DNA of 64,000 bases from Panacagrimonas sp965216805 (lineage in GTDB: Bacteria; Pseudomonadota; Gammaproteobacteria; Nevskiales; Nevskiaceae), in the NCBI RefSeq assembly GCF_965216805.1, contig NZ_CBDCGN010000002.1, positions 1,612,001 through 1,676,000 on the forward strand. The letters are read 5' to 3'. The notes beneath the pieces are model-generated. The model ran no database searches and was not told the DNA's origin. It saw only the letters and a list, made by a program, of their open reading frames with translations. Shown piece by piece: positions 35,995 to 44,279 of this stretch (within the stretch, counting starts at the first letter, position 1; each line of letters starts with the position of its first letter). The position numbers and the translations under genes were made by a program.

Positions 35995-37089
35995 CTAATC
36001 GGACCGCGGGTTGCGTACGCGCACCGGCTGTTCGCCGCGTAGCGATTCGTTGCCGCGCACCACCACGACCTGATCGGCGTCGAGTCCGCCGACCACGGTC
36101 GCCTCGCGGCCGCTGCCGTCGCCGAGTTCCACCGGAATCTCCTTGGCCACCGGTGCCGACGCCTCGCCCTCGACCACCCACACGGTGGTGGTGCCGTCGG
36201 GATAACGCTTGACCGCGTCGCGCGGGATCACGAGAGCGGCGGTGCTGCGCGGCAGCTCGAAGCTCAGGCGCGCCGACATGCCCGGGGCGGCGCCGGTGGA
36301 GGGATCGACGCCGACGCGAACCAGGAAGGTGCGGCTGGCGGGGTCCGATGCCGGGACGCGTGCCACCACGCGGCCGTCGATGTCCTGGTCGGGGTTGGCA
36401 TCCAGGCGTATCCGTACCGGCGTGCCGCGGTCCAGCGTGGCCAGATAACGTTGCGGCGCTTGCACGTCGATGCGCAGCGCATCGGTCGCCACCAGTTGCA
36501 GCACCGGCGTGCCGGTTTCGACCCACTCTCCCGGGTCGGTCAGCCGCTCGCGGATGACGCCGTCGAAGGGCGCAGGCAGGGTATGACGCGCCACGCGTTC
36601 GGCCTGTTCGCGGTATTCCGCGTCCAGCCGCGCGACCGCGGCCTGCGCCAGCTTCACTTCGGCTTCGCGGGTGCGGTACTGCGACTGCGGGATGTCGCCG
36701 CGAGCGGACAGCACCTTGGCCTCGTCGCGCAGGCGGGCGACTTCGGCCATGCTCGCGCGCCCCTCGTCCAGTGCCGCGTCGGTGCGCTCCAGCGCCAGTT
36801 CCGCCAGCGCCGGGTCCAGCACCAGCAGCGGTGCGCCGCGTTTCACCCGATCACCGGCGTCCACCGCGACGGTTTGTACCAATCCGCTGATGCGCGGCGA
36901 CAAGGCGGCGTCGCGCTCTGCGGTCACCGTGCCGGTCAGCTGCAGGGTCTGCGCGATCCGGCTCTCCCGCGGCTGCACCACCTCAACGCTGACTTGCGCC
37001 CGTGCAGCCGTGCAAGCCAGCACCAGCCCCGCGCCAAGCATTGCCCCACGGCGGCGTCGTTGCGCGCCAGACTTCCAGATCAGGTCCAT
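35995..37089 (-). CDS. RND efflux periplasmic adaptor (membrane fusion protein)
   Basis: Links the RND pump to an outer-membrane channel. It has 364 residues with an N-terminal signal-like hydrophobic segment (MLGAGLVLACTAARA). Order: first lipoyl half (ALSPRISGLVQTVAVDAGDR), alpha-hairpin (about 95-165), second lipoyl half (LPAPFDGVIRERLTDPGEWV), beta-barrel and membrane-proximal domain (ALVIPRDAVKRYPDGTTTVW). It is the first gene of a two-gene unit with the RND permease. About 260 bases separate it from recN on the same strand; I see no clear feature there. Confidence 0.93.
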   Translation of the reverse strand: MDLIWKSGAQRRRRGAMLGAGLVLACTAARAQVSVEVVQPRESRIAQTLQLTGTVTAERDAALSPRISGLVQTVAVDAGDRVKRGAPLLVLDPALAELALERTDAALDEGRASMAEVARLRDEAKVLSARGDIPQSQYRTREAEVKLAQAAVARLDAEYREQAERVARHTLPAPFDGVIRERLTDPGEWVETGTPVLQLVATDALRIDVQAPQRYLATLDRGTPVRIRLDANPDQDIDGRVVARVPASDPASRTFLVRVGVDPSTGAAPGMSARLSFELPRSTAALVIPRDAVKRYPDGTTTVWVVEGEASAPVAKEIPVELGDGSGREATVVGGLDADQVVVVRGNESLRGEQPVRVRNPRSD

Positions 37090-37352
37090 GGTTCAAGCGT
37101 TGTCGGTATTCGGGCGATCGCGCAAGCCGCGCACTGGGAGGCGCAATCATCGAGCGATCGGCGCCAGAGAATGACGGTTTCGATTGGGTGCCGGCAGCGA
37201 ACCCGCTTTCGGCCACTGGCAGGCCAAGTGTCACACGATGTCACGCCTGATGCGCCGCCATGGACCCGGGCCGGCGGGGCGAAGTTCAGCGCAGGGTCGG
37301 TGTCGTGCCGATGTCGAAGCGCCGCGGCGATGCCCGTCGCCGCGCTGCGCGA

Positions 37353-39035
37353 TCAATTTTCCGCCGCGGTCCTGAGCAGTTCGCGCGCCACCGTTTCGGT
37401 GGCACCGCTGGAACTGTGGCCGCCGATCATGCGGGCCAGTTCGGCGACCCGGGATTTGCCCGTGAGTGTTTCCACGCTGGTGTAGGTCTGCTGCTCGCGC
37501 ACGGTCTTGCGCACGGCCAGGTGCTGCAGGCCGCAGGCCGCAACCTGACCCAGATGGGTGACACACAGCACCTGGCGCTGCGCGCCCAGCAGGCGCAGCT
37601 GGCGCCCCACCGCCTCGGCCACGCCGCCGCCGATGCCGGCGTCAACCTCGTCGAAGATCATCGTGGGGGCGCCGTCGACTTCCTGCGCGACCGCCTGCAG
37701 CGCCAGCGATACCCGCGACAGCTCGCCGCCCGAGGCCACTTTGGCCAGCGGTCGCGGAGCCTGCCCCGGGTTGGCGCTGAAATCGAAGCTCACCTCGTCG
37801 TCGCCGTGCCGACTGGGGCGAGCGCCGGCAATGGTGTCGACCCTGACCTCGAAGCGCGCGTTGGGCATACCCAGTTCGCGCACGCGGGCGGTCACGGCGG
37901 CCGCGTGATCCTTGGCGTGGCGTCGGCGCGCTTTGCCGAGCGCGGCGGCAGCGGCCTGGTATTGCGCGAGCACTGCAGCCTGTTGCTGCAGCAGGCGATC
38001 GACCTGACCGCCAGCGGCCTCGGCGTCCTGCAGTTCCTGGCGCAGAGCGAGCAGGCACGCCGGCAGTTCATCGGCGCGCACGCGGTGCTTGCGCGCCAGT
38101 TCGTGGATATCCGACAGCCGCGCGTCCAATTCCTGCAGGCGTAGGGGATCCAGGTCCAGGCGCCCGAGCAGGCGACGCAAGGCATCGGCGGCTTCGCGCA
38201 CCTGTGCCTGCGCGGATTCCACCAGGGCCTCGGCCTCGGCGAAGCCCTCATGCAGCGGCACCAGCGCACGCAGTCGTTGCAAGGCCGCGGCGAGCTGATC
38301 GTGGATGGCACCATCGGCGCCATAGAGCGCGTCCTGCGCCAGCGCACCGTCCTGCAGCAGGCGTCCGGCATTGGCCAGACGGCGGTGTTCGGCCTCGATG
38401 TCGTCGAACTCGTCCTTGCGCAAACGCAAGCTGTCCAGCTCCTGCACCTGGTGGCGCAGCAGATCCAGCTCGGCCGGATCGCGCGCCGCCGCTTGGCGCA
38501 TGTGCTCGATGCGCTGCTGCAGCTGCACCCACTCCAGGGCCGCGGCGGCGACCGGCTGCAGCAGCCCGGCATGCTGACCGTAGCCGTCCAGCAAGGATCG
38601 CTGCACGTCGCCCAGGCGCAAGCTGTGACTCTCGTTCTGACCGAACACGTCGACCAGGCGCTCGCCCAGTTCGCGCAGCTTGCCCGCCGCCACCGCGGTG
38701 CCGTTGACGAATGCGCGGGTTCGACCTTCGACCTGCAGCACCCGGCGGATCAGGCATTGCTGGGGTTCGGACTCGTCCAGGAGCGCCTGTTCCCGCAGCC
38801 AGTCTGCCGCCGCGGAATCGGGCGCGACGGCGAACAGTGCGGTGATGTCGGCGCTGGACGCGCCGCTACGGATCAGGGCGGGGTCGGCGCGGGTGCCTAG
38901 CACCAGACCCAGCGCGTCGATAAGAATGGACTTGCCGGCCCCGGTTTCGCCGCTGAGCACGGTCAGGCCGGGCAGCAGATCCAGGCTCAGCGATTCGATG
39001 GTCGCAAGGTTTCTGATTTGCAGCTGTTCGAGCAT
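37353..39035 (-). CDS. recN: DNA repair protein RecN
   Basis: SMC-like ATPase that helps repair double-strand breaks by recombination. It has 560 residues, full length. The N-terminal Walker A is LSGETGAGKSILIDALGLVLG. Two coiled-coil arms surround a central hinge-like region. The C-terminal ABC signature ASGGELSRVSLALQ and Walker B MIFDEVDAGIGGGVAEAVG close the ATPase. It lies downstream of nadK on the same strand with a 10-base gap, a common arrangement. In many bacteria it is LexA-controlled, but I found no obvious SOS box. Confidence 0.96.
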   Translation of the reverse strand: MLEQLQIRNLATIESLSLDLLPGLTVLSGETGAGKSILIDALGLVLGTRADPALIRSGASSADITALFAVAPDSAAADWLREQALLDESEPQQCLIRRVLQVEGRTRAFVNGTAVAAGKLRELGERLVDVFGQNESHSLRLGDVQRSLLDGYGQHAGLLQPVAAAALEWVQLQQRIEHMRQAAARDPAELDLLRHQVQELDSLRLRKDEFDDIEAEHRRLANAGRLLQDGALAQDALYGADGAIHDQLAAALQRLRALVPLHEGFAEAEALVESAQAQVREAADALRRLLGRLDLDPLRLQELDARLSDIHELARKHRVRADELPACLLALRQELQDAEAAGGQVDRLLQQQAAVLAQYQAAAAALGKARRRHAKDHAAAVTARVRELGMPNARFEVRVDTIAGARPSRHGDDEVSFDFSANPGQAPRPLAKVASGGELSRVSLALQAVAQEVDGAPTMIFDEVDAGIGGGVAEAVGRQLRLLGAQRQVLCVTHLGQVAACGLQHLAVRKTVREQQTYTSVETLTGKSRVAELARMIGGHSSSGATETVARELLRTAAEN

Positions 39036-39045
39036 AGGCGAGGGG

Positions 39046-39942
39046 TCAGGCGCGTCCGCGCGGCGCAGCGGGGCCGCTGCCCCAGCGCAGCTTGTCGCGC
39101 AGGATACGGAAGTAGCTGTAGCCGGCCGGATGGATCAGTCGCAACGGAAACGGTGCACGCCGCACTTCGACCACGTCGCCGGCCGCGAGGGTGGCGCTGG
39201 TCTGGCCGTCGAAGGTGGCGGTGGCGCGCACGCGCTCGACATCTTCCCCGATCACGATGCGGATGCAGCGGTCGCTGCCGACCACGATGGGACGATCGGA
39301 CAAGGTGTGCGGACAGATCGGCACCAGCGCAATCGCCTGCGCGCCCGGATGCAGCAGGGGGCCGCCGCCCGACAGCGCATAGGCGGTGGAACCGGTGGGC
39401 GAACTGACGATGACGCCGTCGGCGCGGTGGTTGCTGATGAATTCGTCCTCCAGCCAGGTTTCGAATTCGATCATGCGGATGGTGGCGTGATTGCGGACCA
39501 CCACGTCGTTAACGGCCAGATGCGTTTCGCCTTCGACGCGATCGCCGCGGCGCACGACCGACGACAGCAGCAGGCGATCTTCGGGCTCGCATTGGCCTCC
39601 GACGATGGCGGCCAGCTGCTCATGCATGGTCTCCGGCGCCACGTCGACCATGAAGCCCAGGCGCCCCTGATTGACGCCGAGCAGCGGCACCAGTGCCGGC
39701 GCCAACGCGCGACCGGCGTCCAGCAGGGTGCCGTCGCCGCCGACCACGATAACCAGGTCGCAGCGCTTGGCCAGGGTCTGGCGATCGGCCAGCGGGCCCT
39801 CGAGACGGCCTTGGAGGGCAGGGTTGCGTTCCACCAGCACTTCGCAGCCCAGTGCCTTGAGCGCGGCGCACAGGTCGCGCAACAGGTCGAGATCGGGTTC
39901 GCGTCGCTTGCCGATGACGCCGACCACGCGGAAGGGTTTCAT
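39046..39942 (-). CDS. nadK: NAD kinase
   Basis: Phosphorylates NAD to NADP. The product is 298 residues from ATG at 39942; a GTG at 39978 is an alternative start with no better ribosome site. The family signature is clear: VVGGDGTLLDAGR, then LGVNQGRLGFM, the NDVVVRN segment, and DGVIVSSPTGSTAYALSGGG. It lies 10 bases upstream of recN and is divergent from hrcA. Confidence 0.95.
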   Translation of the reverse strand: MKPFRVVGVIGKRREPDLDLLRDLCAALKALGCEVLVERNPALQGRLEGPLADRQTLAKRCDLVIVVGGDGTLLDAGRALAPALVPLLGVNQGRLGFMVDVAPETMHEQLAAIVGGQCEPEDRLLLSSVVRRGDRVEGETHLAVNDVVVRNHATIRMIEFETWLEDEFISNHRADGVIVSSPTGSTAYALSGGGPLLHPGAQAIALVPICPHTLSDRPIVVGSDRCIRIVIGEDVERVRATATFDGQTSATLAAGDVVEVRRAPFPLRLIHPAGYSYFRILRDKLRWGSGPAAPRGRA

Positions 39943-40008
39943 GAAGATCGAAAGGCGATCCGGAAGGATGCGAAGCACTGTACACGGACTCGGGCGGGTT
40001 CAGCCTGC

Positions 40009-40037
40009 TTGACCCCCCCCCCAGCGGGCGCTAGCGT
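40009..40037 (+). promoter_or_regulatory. candidate hrcA promoter with C10 tract in the spacer
   Basis: TTGACC (40009-40014) and TAGCGT (40032-40037) are spaced by 17 bases and lie about 30 bases before the hrcA start, a plausible sigma-70 promoter with a poor -10. A run of ten C (40013-40022) begins in the -35 box and fills the first half of the spacer. No CIRCE operator (TTAGCACTC-N9-GAGTGCTAA) is visible here. Confidence 0.4.
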
Positions 40038-40068
40038 CGCCGCACACGCTCCCCGCGCATTGAATCGA

Positions 40069-41109
40069 ATGTCCGCACCGCTGGATCCTCGCGCCGCCGA
40101 ACTGCTGAGACTGCTGGTGGAGCGCTATATCCACGACGGCCAGCCGGTGGGTTCGCGCACCCTGGCGCGGTCCGGTTCGCTAGACCTGTCGCCGGCCACC
40201 ATCCGCAACGTCATGGCCGACCTCGACGAGCTTGGCCTGGTGGTGTCGCCGCATACTTCGGCCGGCCGGGTGCCGACGGCGCGCGGCTACCGGTATTTCG
40301 TCGATCAGCTGCTGACGCCCGAACCGCTGGGCGACAAGGATCAAGCGCGCATCTCGGAGATGCTGGTGGGCGCGCCGGGCCGCACCGACGAACTGCTGCA
40401 GACCGCCTCCGATCTGTTGTCGCAACTGACCGCGATGGCCGCCGTGGTGACAGTGCCGCGGCGTAACCTGGCGACCTTGCGCCGCATCGAGTTCCTGCCG
40501 CTGTCGGGCAACCGCGTGCTGGCGATCCTGGTGGTGAATCAGCGCGAAGTACAGAACCGCGTCGTTCACACGGACCGCCCTTACGGTGCGGACGAGCTGG
40601 AAAAATACGCCAACGCGCTCAACGAGCATTTCGCCGGACACGATCTGACGTCATTGCGGCGATCATTGCTGGACGAGGCAGTAGACGCGCAGAACCGCGT
40701 AAATCTGGTATTGAAGGCAGCCGCCACCATGGCTGCGCAGGCGATGGGCGAACAGACCGTGCAAGGCGATTACGTGCTTGCGGGTGGCGCCAATCTGATG
40801 GGATTTCAGGAACTGGGTGATGTCGCCCGGCTGCGTGGCCTGTTCGAAGTGCTCGACCGCAAGCGCGAGCTGCTGAACCTGTTCGACCAGTGCCTGGGCG
40901 CGGACGGCGTGCAGATCTTCATCGGCGAAGAGTCCGGCTATCGGGTGCTCGACGAGGTCAGCGTGGTCACCGCGCCTTACTACGTGGACGGTCAGGTCGC
41001 CGGGCGCATCGGCGTGATCGGGCCCACGCGCATGGCCTACAGTCGCATCATTCCGCTGGTCAACCAGACCGCGCGCCTGTTCGGGACCGGACTCAGCGAC
41101 GAACGCTGA
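40069..41109 (+). CDS. hrcA: heat-inducible transcription repressor HrcA
   Basis: Represses class I heat-shock genes at CIRCE sites, with GroEL as co-factor in well-studied cases. The 346 residues match the family: an N-terminal winged helix (RAAELLRLLVERYIHDGQPV, GSRTLARS, LSPATIRNVMADLDELGLV, HTSAGRVPTARGYRYFVDQL) and the C-terminal GAF-like dimer domain with VFIGEE-type QIFIGEESGYRV and GRIGVIGPTRMAYSRIIP. ATG at 40069 begins the conserved part. It is upstream of the grpE-dnaK-dnaJ genes, but a leftward fadE gene lies between them. Confidence 0.95.
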   Translation: MSAPLDPRAAELLRLLVERYIHDGQPVGSRTLARSGSLDLSPATIRNVMADLDELGLVVSPHTSAGRVPTARGYRYFVDQLLTPEPLGDKDQARISEMLVGAPGRTDELLQTASDLLSQLTAMAAVVTVPRRNLATLRRIEFLPLSGNRVLAILVVNQREVQNRVVHTDRPYGADELEKYANALNEHFAGHDLTSLRRSLLDEAVDAQNRVNLVLKAAATMAAQAMGEQTVQGDYVLAGGANLMGFQELGDVARLRGLFEVLDRKRELLNLFDQCLGADGVQIFIGEESGYRVLDEVSVVTAPYYVDGQVAGRIGVIGPTRMAYSRIIPLVNQTARLFGTGLSDER

Positions 41110-41126
41110 GTCCGGCCATACATCGC

Positions 41127-43379
41127 TTAGCCGTTGACCGCCTGCCGGTATTCCAGCCCGCCACCCTCGTTGACCGTGGCGAAATAAGCTTCCGGCGAAA
41201 ATACGTCCACTTCGATCGCCTCCAGACGGGCTTCGAGCGCCTGGCGCAGCAACGCGGCTTCGGTGTCGTTGATGATGCCGGCCTTGAGCGCGTCCTCCGC
41301 GGCTTCGGCGGGAAGCAGGCCGCGCGGTAGCTTGCGCGCCTTTTGCGCCTGGATGATGCGTTCGGCTGCGGGATGGGCGCGGGTGATGCGCAGGAAGGCA
41401 TGCAGCAGACGCCCGAGTCCGAGCTTGGTGTCCTTGGGCAGATAGACGCCATACGCCAGCCGACGGAACTGCTCGTTGTCGGACTGGATGCACAGCGCCG
41501 CGGCGTGGCTCATGGCGTCCGTGGGCGCTGCGCCGAGCGGGTTGATGCGCAGTTCGAACACGCCCACGGTCTTGAGCCACCAGCCCAGCGGGCCGTCGAA
41601 ATTGCGGTAGATGTCGACAAAGGCCTCCTGGATTTTCCACAGGCAGTGATTCAGCGCATAGCGCACCAGTGGCAGGTCCTCGCGTCGGCCCTCGGCCTCA
41701 TAGCGGCGCAGGGTGGACATGCCCAGTACCAGCCAAGCCAGCACGTCGGCGTAGCGGCCGGTGAGCTTGCCGCGGCGCTTGAGCTTGCCGCCAATGGCGA
41801 ACATGGCGAGGTCAGTCATCACCCCGAAGCGGGCAGCGGCCCAGCCCAGGCGGCGGTAGTAGCTGCGGGTTTCGGGTGCCACATCGGGGACCGACACGAA
41901 CAGGCCGCGGGTGAGATAGTGGCCTTCGGCGCGCAACAGCCCCAGGCCGAAGTGCTTCATCCAGCCGAGCAGATTGCCGCGGAACTGGTCGGCGTCGTCC
42001 TTTTCAACCGCCTCCACCACCTTGAGCGCGTAAGGGTGGCAACGGGTGGCGCCCTGTCCGAAGATCATCAGGGTGCGGGTGAGGATATTGGCGCCCTCCA
42101 CCGTTACCCCCACCGGCGCGGACTTGTAGCCCATGCCGAGGATGTTGTTCGGACCCTGCATCACCGCGGCGCCGGCGAACACATCCATGCCGTCAATGGC
42201 CAGATGCTGGGAGATTTCTGTGGTGTAGGCCTTGAGCACTGCCGAGACCACCGGCGGCTGCTGACCGGCATCCACTGCCGAACAGCCGTACACGCGCGCC
42301 GCTTCCAGCAGGTAGCTGAGCCCGGCGATGCGCCCGACCTTTTCCTCGACGCCCTCCATGCGGCCGATGGGCAGACCAAATTGCTGGCGCACCATCGAAT
42401 ACGCGCCGGTGGCAACAGCCACCGCCTTGGCGCCGCCGACCGCGCCCGCCGGCAGCGACACCGCACGACCGCCGGCCAACTGCTGCATCAGCATCTTCCA
42501 GCCTTCTCCGGCGCAGTCGGGGCCGCCGATGATGTTGTCGACCGGTACCACCACGTCGCGGCCCTCCAGCGGGCCGTTGTAGAACGGATCGCCGATGGGG
42601 TCGTGGTGATCGCCGCTGGTGAAGCCCGGCGTGCCCTTGTGCACCATCACGCAGGTGATGCCCAGATCCTCGGTCTTGCCGAGCAGTTTCTCCGGGTCGT
42701 GCAGACGGCAGGCGATGGTGCAGAGGTTGGCGATGGGCGCCAGGGTGATGTAGCGCTTGCGGAAATTCAGCCGCAGCTTGATATCGCCGTCGGTGTCGCG
42801 GAACACCTCGCCAGTGGCCTTGATCGAGGCGGCGTCCGAACCGGCGGTGGGCTCGGTCAGGCCGAAGCAGGGCACGTATTCGCCCGAGGCGAGCTTGGGC
42901 AGATAGTCGTCCTTCTGCGCCTGGGTGCCGTAATGGATGATCAGTTCGGCGGCGCCCAGCGAGTTGGGAATGACCACCAGGGTGCCGACGGTAGCGCTGA
43001 CCGGGCCGATCTTGGCCATGATGGTGCTGATGGCCAGGGTGGAAAACTGCTTGCCGCCGTACTCGCGCGGAATCAGGAAGCTCATGAAGCCCTGATCCTT
43101 GATGAACTGCAGCACCTCGTCCGGCACCCGTTTGGTCCGGCCGATGGTGTAGGGGTCGATCATGCCCAGCAACTGCTCGACCGGTCCGTCGAGGAAGGCC
43201 TGTTCCTCGTCCGACAGTTTCGAGTAGGGCGCCCGCAGCATTTCGACGAAGTTGGGCTTACCGCGGAAGAAATCGCCGTCGATCCAGACCGTGCCGGCTT
43301 CCAGCGCCTGTCGTTCGGTGTCGGAGATGCTGGGCAACAGGCGTCGCGCGCGCATCCACTTCATCAACTGGGCAAACAT
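41127..43379 (-). CDS. fadE: acyl-CoA dehydrogenase, FadE type
   Basis: Flavoenzyme that performs the first step of fatty acid beta-oxidation. At 750 residues it is of the long FadE kind with an extra C-terminal domain (DUF1974), rather than the 380-residue short form. Seen: IPREYGGKQFSTLAISTIMA, CFGLTEPTAGSDAASIKATG (FAD/substrate contact), the FGLPIGRMEGVEEKVGRIAG segment, and the catalytic Glu in VTVEGANILTRTLMIFGQG. A divergent gap of about 270 bases separates it from grpE. Its placement between hrcA and grpE is unusual. Confidence 0.94.
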   Translation of the reverse strand: MFAQLMKWMRARRLLPSISDTERQALEAGTVWIDGDFFRGKPNFVEMLRAPYSKLSDEEQAFLDGPVEQLLGMIDPYTIGRTKRVPDEVLQFIKDQGFMSFLIPREYGGKQFSTLAISTIMAKIGPVSATVGTLVVIPNSLGAAELIIHYGTQAQKDDYLPKLASGEYVPCFGLTEPTAGSDAASIKATGEVFRDTDGDIKLRLNFRKRYITLAPIANLCTIACRLHDPEKLLGKTEDLGITCVMVHKGTPGFTSGDHHDPIGDPFYNGPLEGRDVVVPVDNIIGGPDCAGEGWKMLMQQLAGGRAVSLPAGAVGGAKAVAVATGAYSMVRQQFGLPIGRMEGVEEKVGRIAGLSYLLEAARVYGCSAVDAGQQPPVVSAVLKAYTTEISQHLAIDGMDVFAGAAVMQGPNNILGMGYKSAPVGVTVEGANILTRTLMIFGQGATRCHPYALKVVEAVEKDDADQFRGNLLGWMKHFGLGLLRAEGHYLTRGLFVSVPDVAPETRSYYRRLGWAAARFGVMTDLAMFAIGGKLKRRGKLTGRYADVLAWLVLGMSTLRRYEAEGRREDLPLVRYALNHCLWKIQEAFVDIYRNFDGPLGWWLKTVGVFELRINPLGAAPTDAMSHAAALCIQSDNEQFRRLAYGVYLPKDTKLGLGRLLHAFLRITRAHPAAERIIQAQKARKLPRGLLPAEAAEDALKAGIINDTEAALLRQALEARLEAIEVDVFSPEAYFATVNEGGGLEYRQAVNG

Positions 43380-43521
43380 CGGGGTTTCTCCAAGGTGAAA
43401 GATTGGGGGGCGCCCGGGTCGTCGTTTGCAGGCTGATGCGGGCGCTGGAGGATCACGACCTTAATACGCCCGGGCCGGTCAGGGAAAACCGCGACGACGC
43501 GGCTGCGCTAACAGCAGATCA

Positions 43522-43552
43522 TTGAAATGGGTCCGCTACCAGGGCTTACAAT
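43522..43552 (+). promoter_or_regulatory. candidate sigma-70 promoter upstream of grpE
   Basis: TTGAAA (43522-43527) and TACAAT (43547-43552) are spaced by 19 bases, about 95 bases before the grpE ATG. Both hexamers are near consensus; the spacing is slightly long. Confidence 0.4.
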
Positions 43553-43589
43553 GACCGTTTACCCGTGGCCGCAGCCTTGTGGGTGCGAC

Positions 43590-43616
43590 CTTGAAACCGG
43601 ACTCGGCGCCGCCACT
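43590..43616 (+). promoter_or_regulatory. candidate heat-shock (sigma-32) promoter of grpE-dnaK-dnaJ
   Basis: CTTGAAA (43590-43596) is a perfect -35 element for sigma-32. After 13 bases, CGCCACT (43610-43616) partly fits the CCCCATNT -10 element. It ends about 30 bases before the grpE ATG, the right place for a heat-shock start. Confidence 0.55.
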
Positions 43617-43648
43617 CCTGAGTCACCCTTTGAGAATCGAACAGCGAC

Positions 43649-44221
43649 ATGACTGGAACTTCTGCTCCTGACGAACCTGCGGCGGAAACGCCTGAAGCTC
43701 AGACCGCCGGGCCCCAGCCTTCCGGCCTGGAAGTCGAACTTGCCGCCTGTCTGGCTAAGCTCGACGAAGCGCAAACCCAGGCCGCCAGCGCCAGGGATGC
43801 GCAACTCAGAGCCGTCGCGGACCTGGACAACGTACGTAAGCGCGCCGAACGCGAAGTCGCCAACGCCACCCGCTACGGCAGCGAGAAACTGCTCGGCGAA
43901 CTGCTGGGCGTCGCCGACAGCCTGGATCTGGGGTTGGCCGCCGCCGCCAAACCGGAGGCGCAGCTGGGCGCGCTGGTGGAAGGTATGCAGCTCACGCAGA
44001 AGCAGCTGCTGGCCATGCTCGAGCGTCACGGCGTCAGCCAGGTCGACCCCGCCGGGCAGCCTTTCAACCCCGATCTTCACGAAGCGGTGTCGATGCTGCC
44101 GTCCGCCGAGGTTGCCCCCAATCACGTCCTCAACGTTATGCAGAAGGGTTATCGGCTGCACGACCGCCTGCTGCGGCCTGCCATGGTGATCGTTGCACGC
44201 GCGCCCGATACGGGGACTTGA
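43649..44221 (+). CDS. grpE: nucleotide exchange factor GrpE
   Basis: Cytoplasmic cochaperone that makes DnaK release ADP. It has 190 residues, full length: a flexible acidic start, a long coiled coil (VELAACLAKLDEAQTQAASA, LRAVADLDNVRKRAEREVAN), a four-helix bundle part, and the beta domain FNPDLHEAVSMLPSAEVAPN with GYRLHDRLLRPAMVIV. First gene of grpE-dnaK-dnaJ, with a sigma-32-like promoter upstream. Confidence 0.96.
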   Translation: MTGTSAPDEPAAETPEAQTAGPQPSGLEVELAACLAKLDEAQTQAASARDAQLRAVADLDNVRKRAEREVANATRYGSEKLLGELLGVADSLDLGLAAAAKPEAQLGALVEGMQLTQKQLLAMLERHGVSQVDPAGQPFNPDLHEAVSMLPSAEVAPNHVLNVMQKGYRLHDRLLRPAMVIVARAPDTGT

Positions 44222-44279
44222 AACGCGGCACCGCAGCAACACATAGCGCTTATCTCAAGAATTTCCGGAGCACAGCAAC

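Noticed and set aside
33142..36042. A 966-codon open frame on the plus strand opposite the RND efflux gene.
   Set aside because: It mirrors the wobble pattern of the real gene in GC-rich DNA; the product is Gln/His/Arg-rich with no domain, while the minus strand encodes a full RND pump.
40000..40069. CIRCE operator upstream of hrcA.
   Set aside because: I looked for TTAGCACTC-N9-GAGTGCTAA and close variants here and before grpE and found none by eye.
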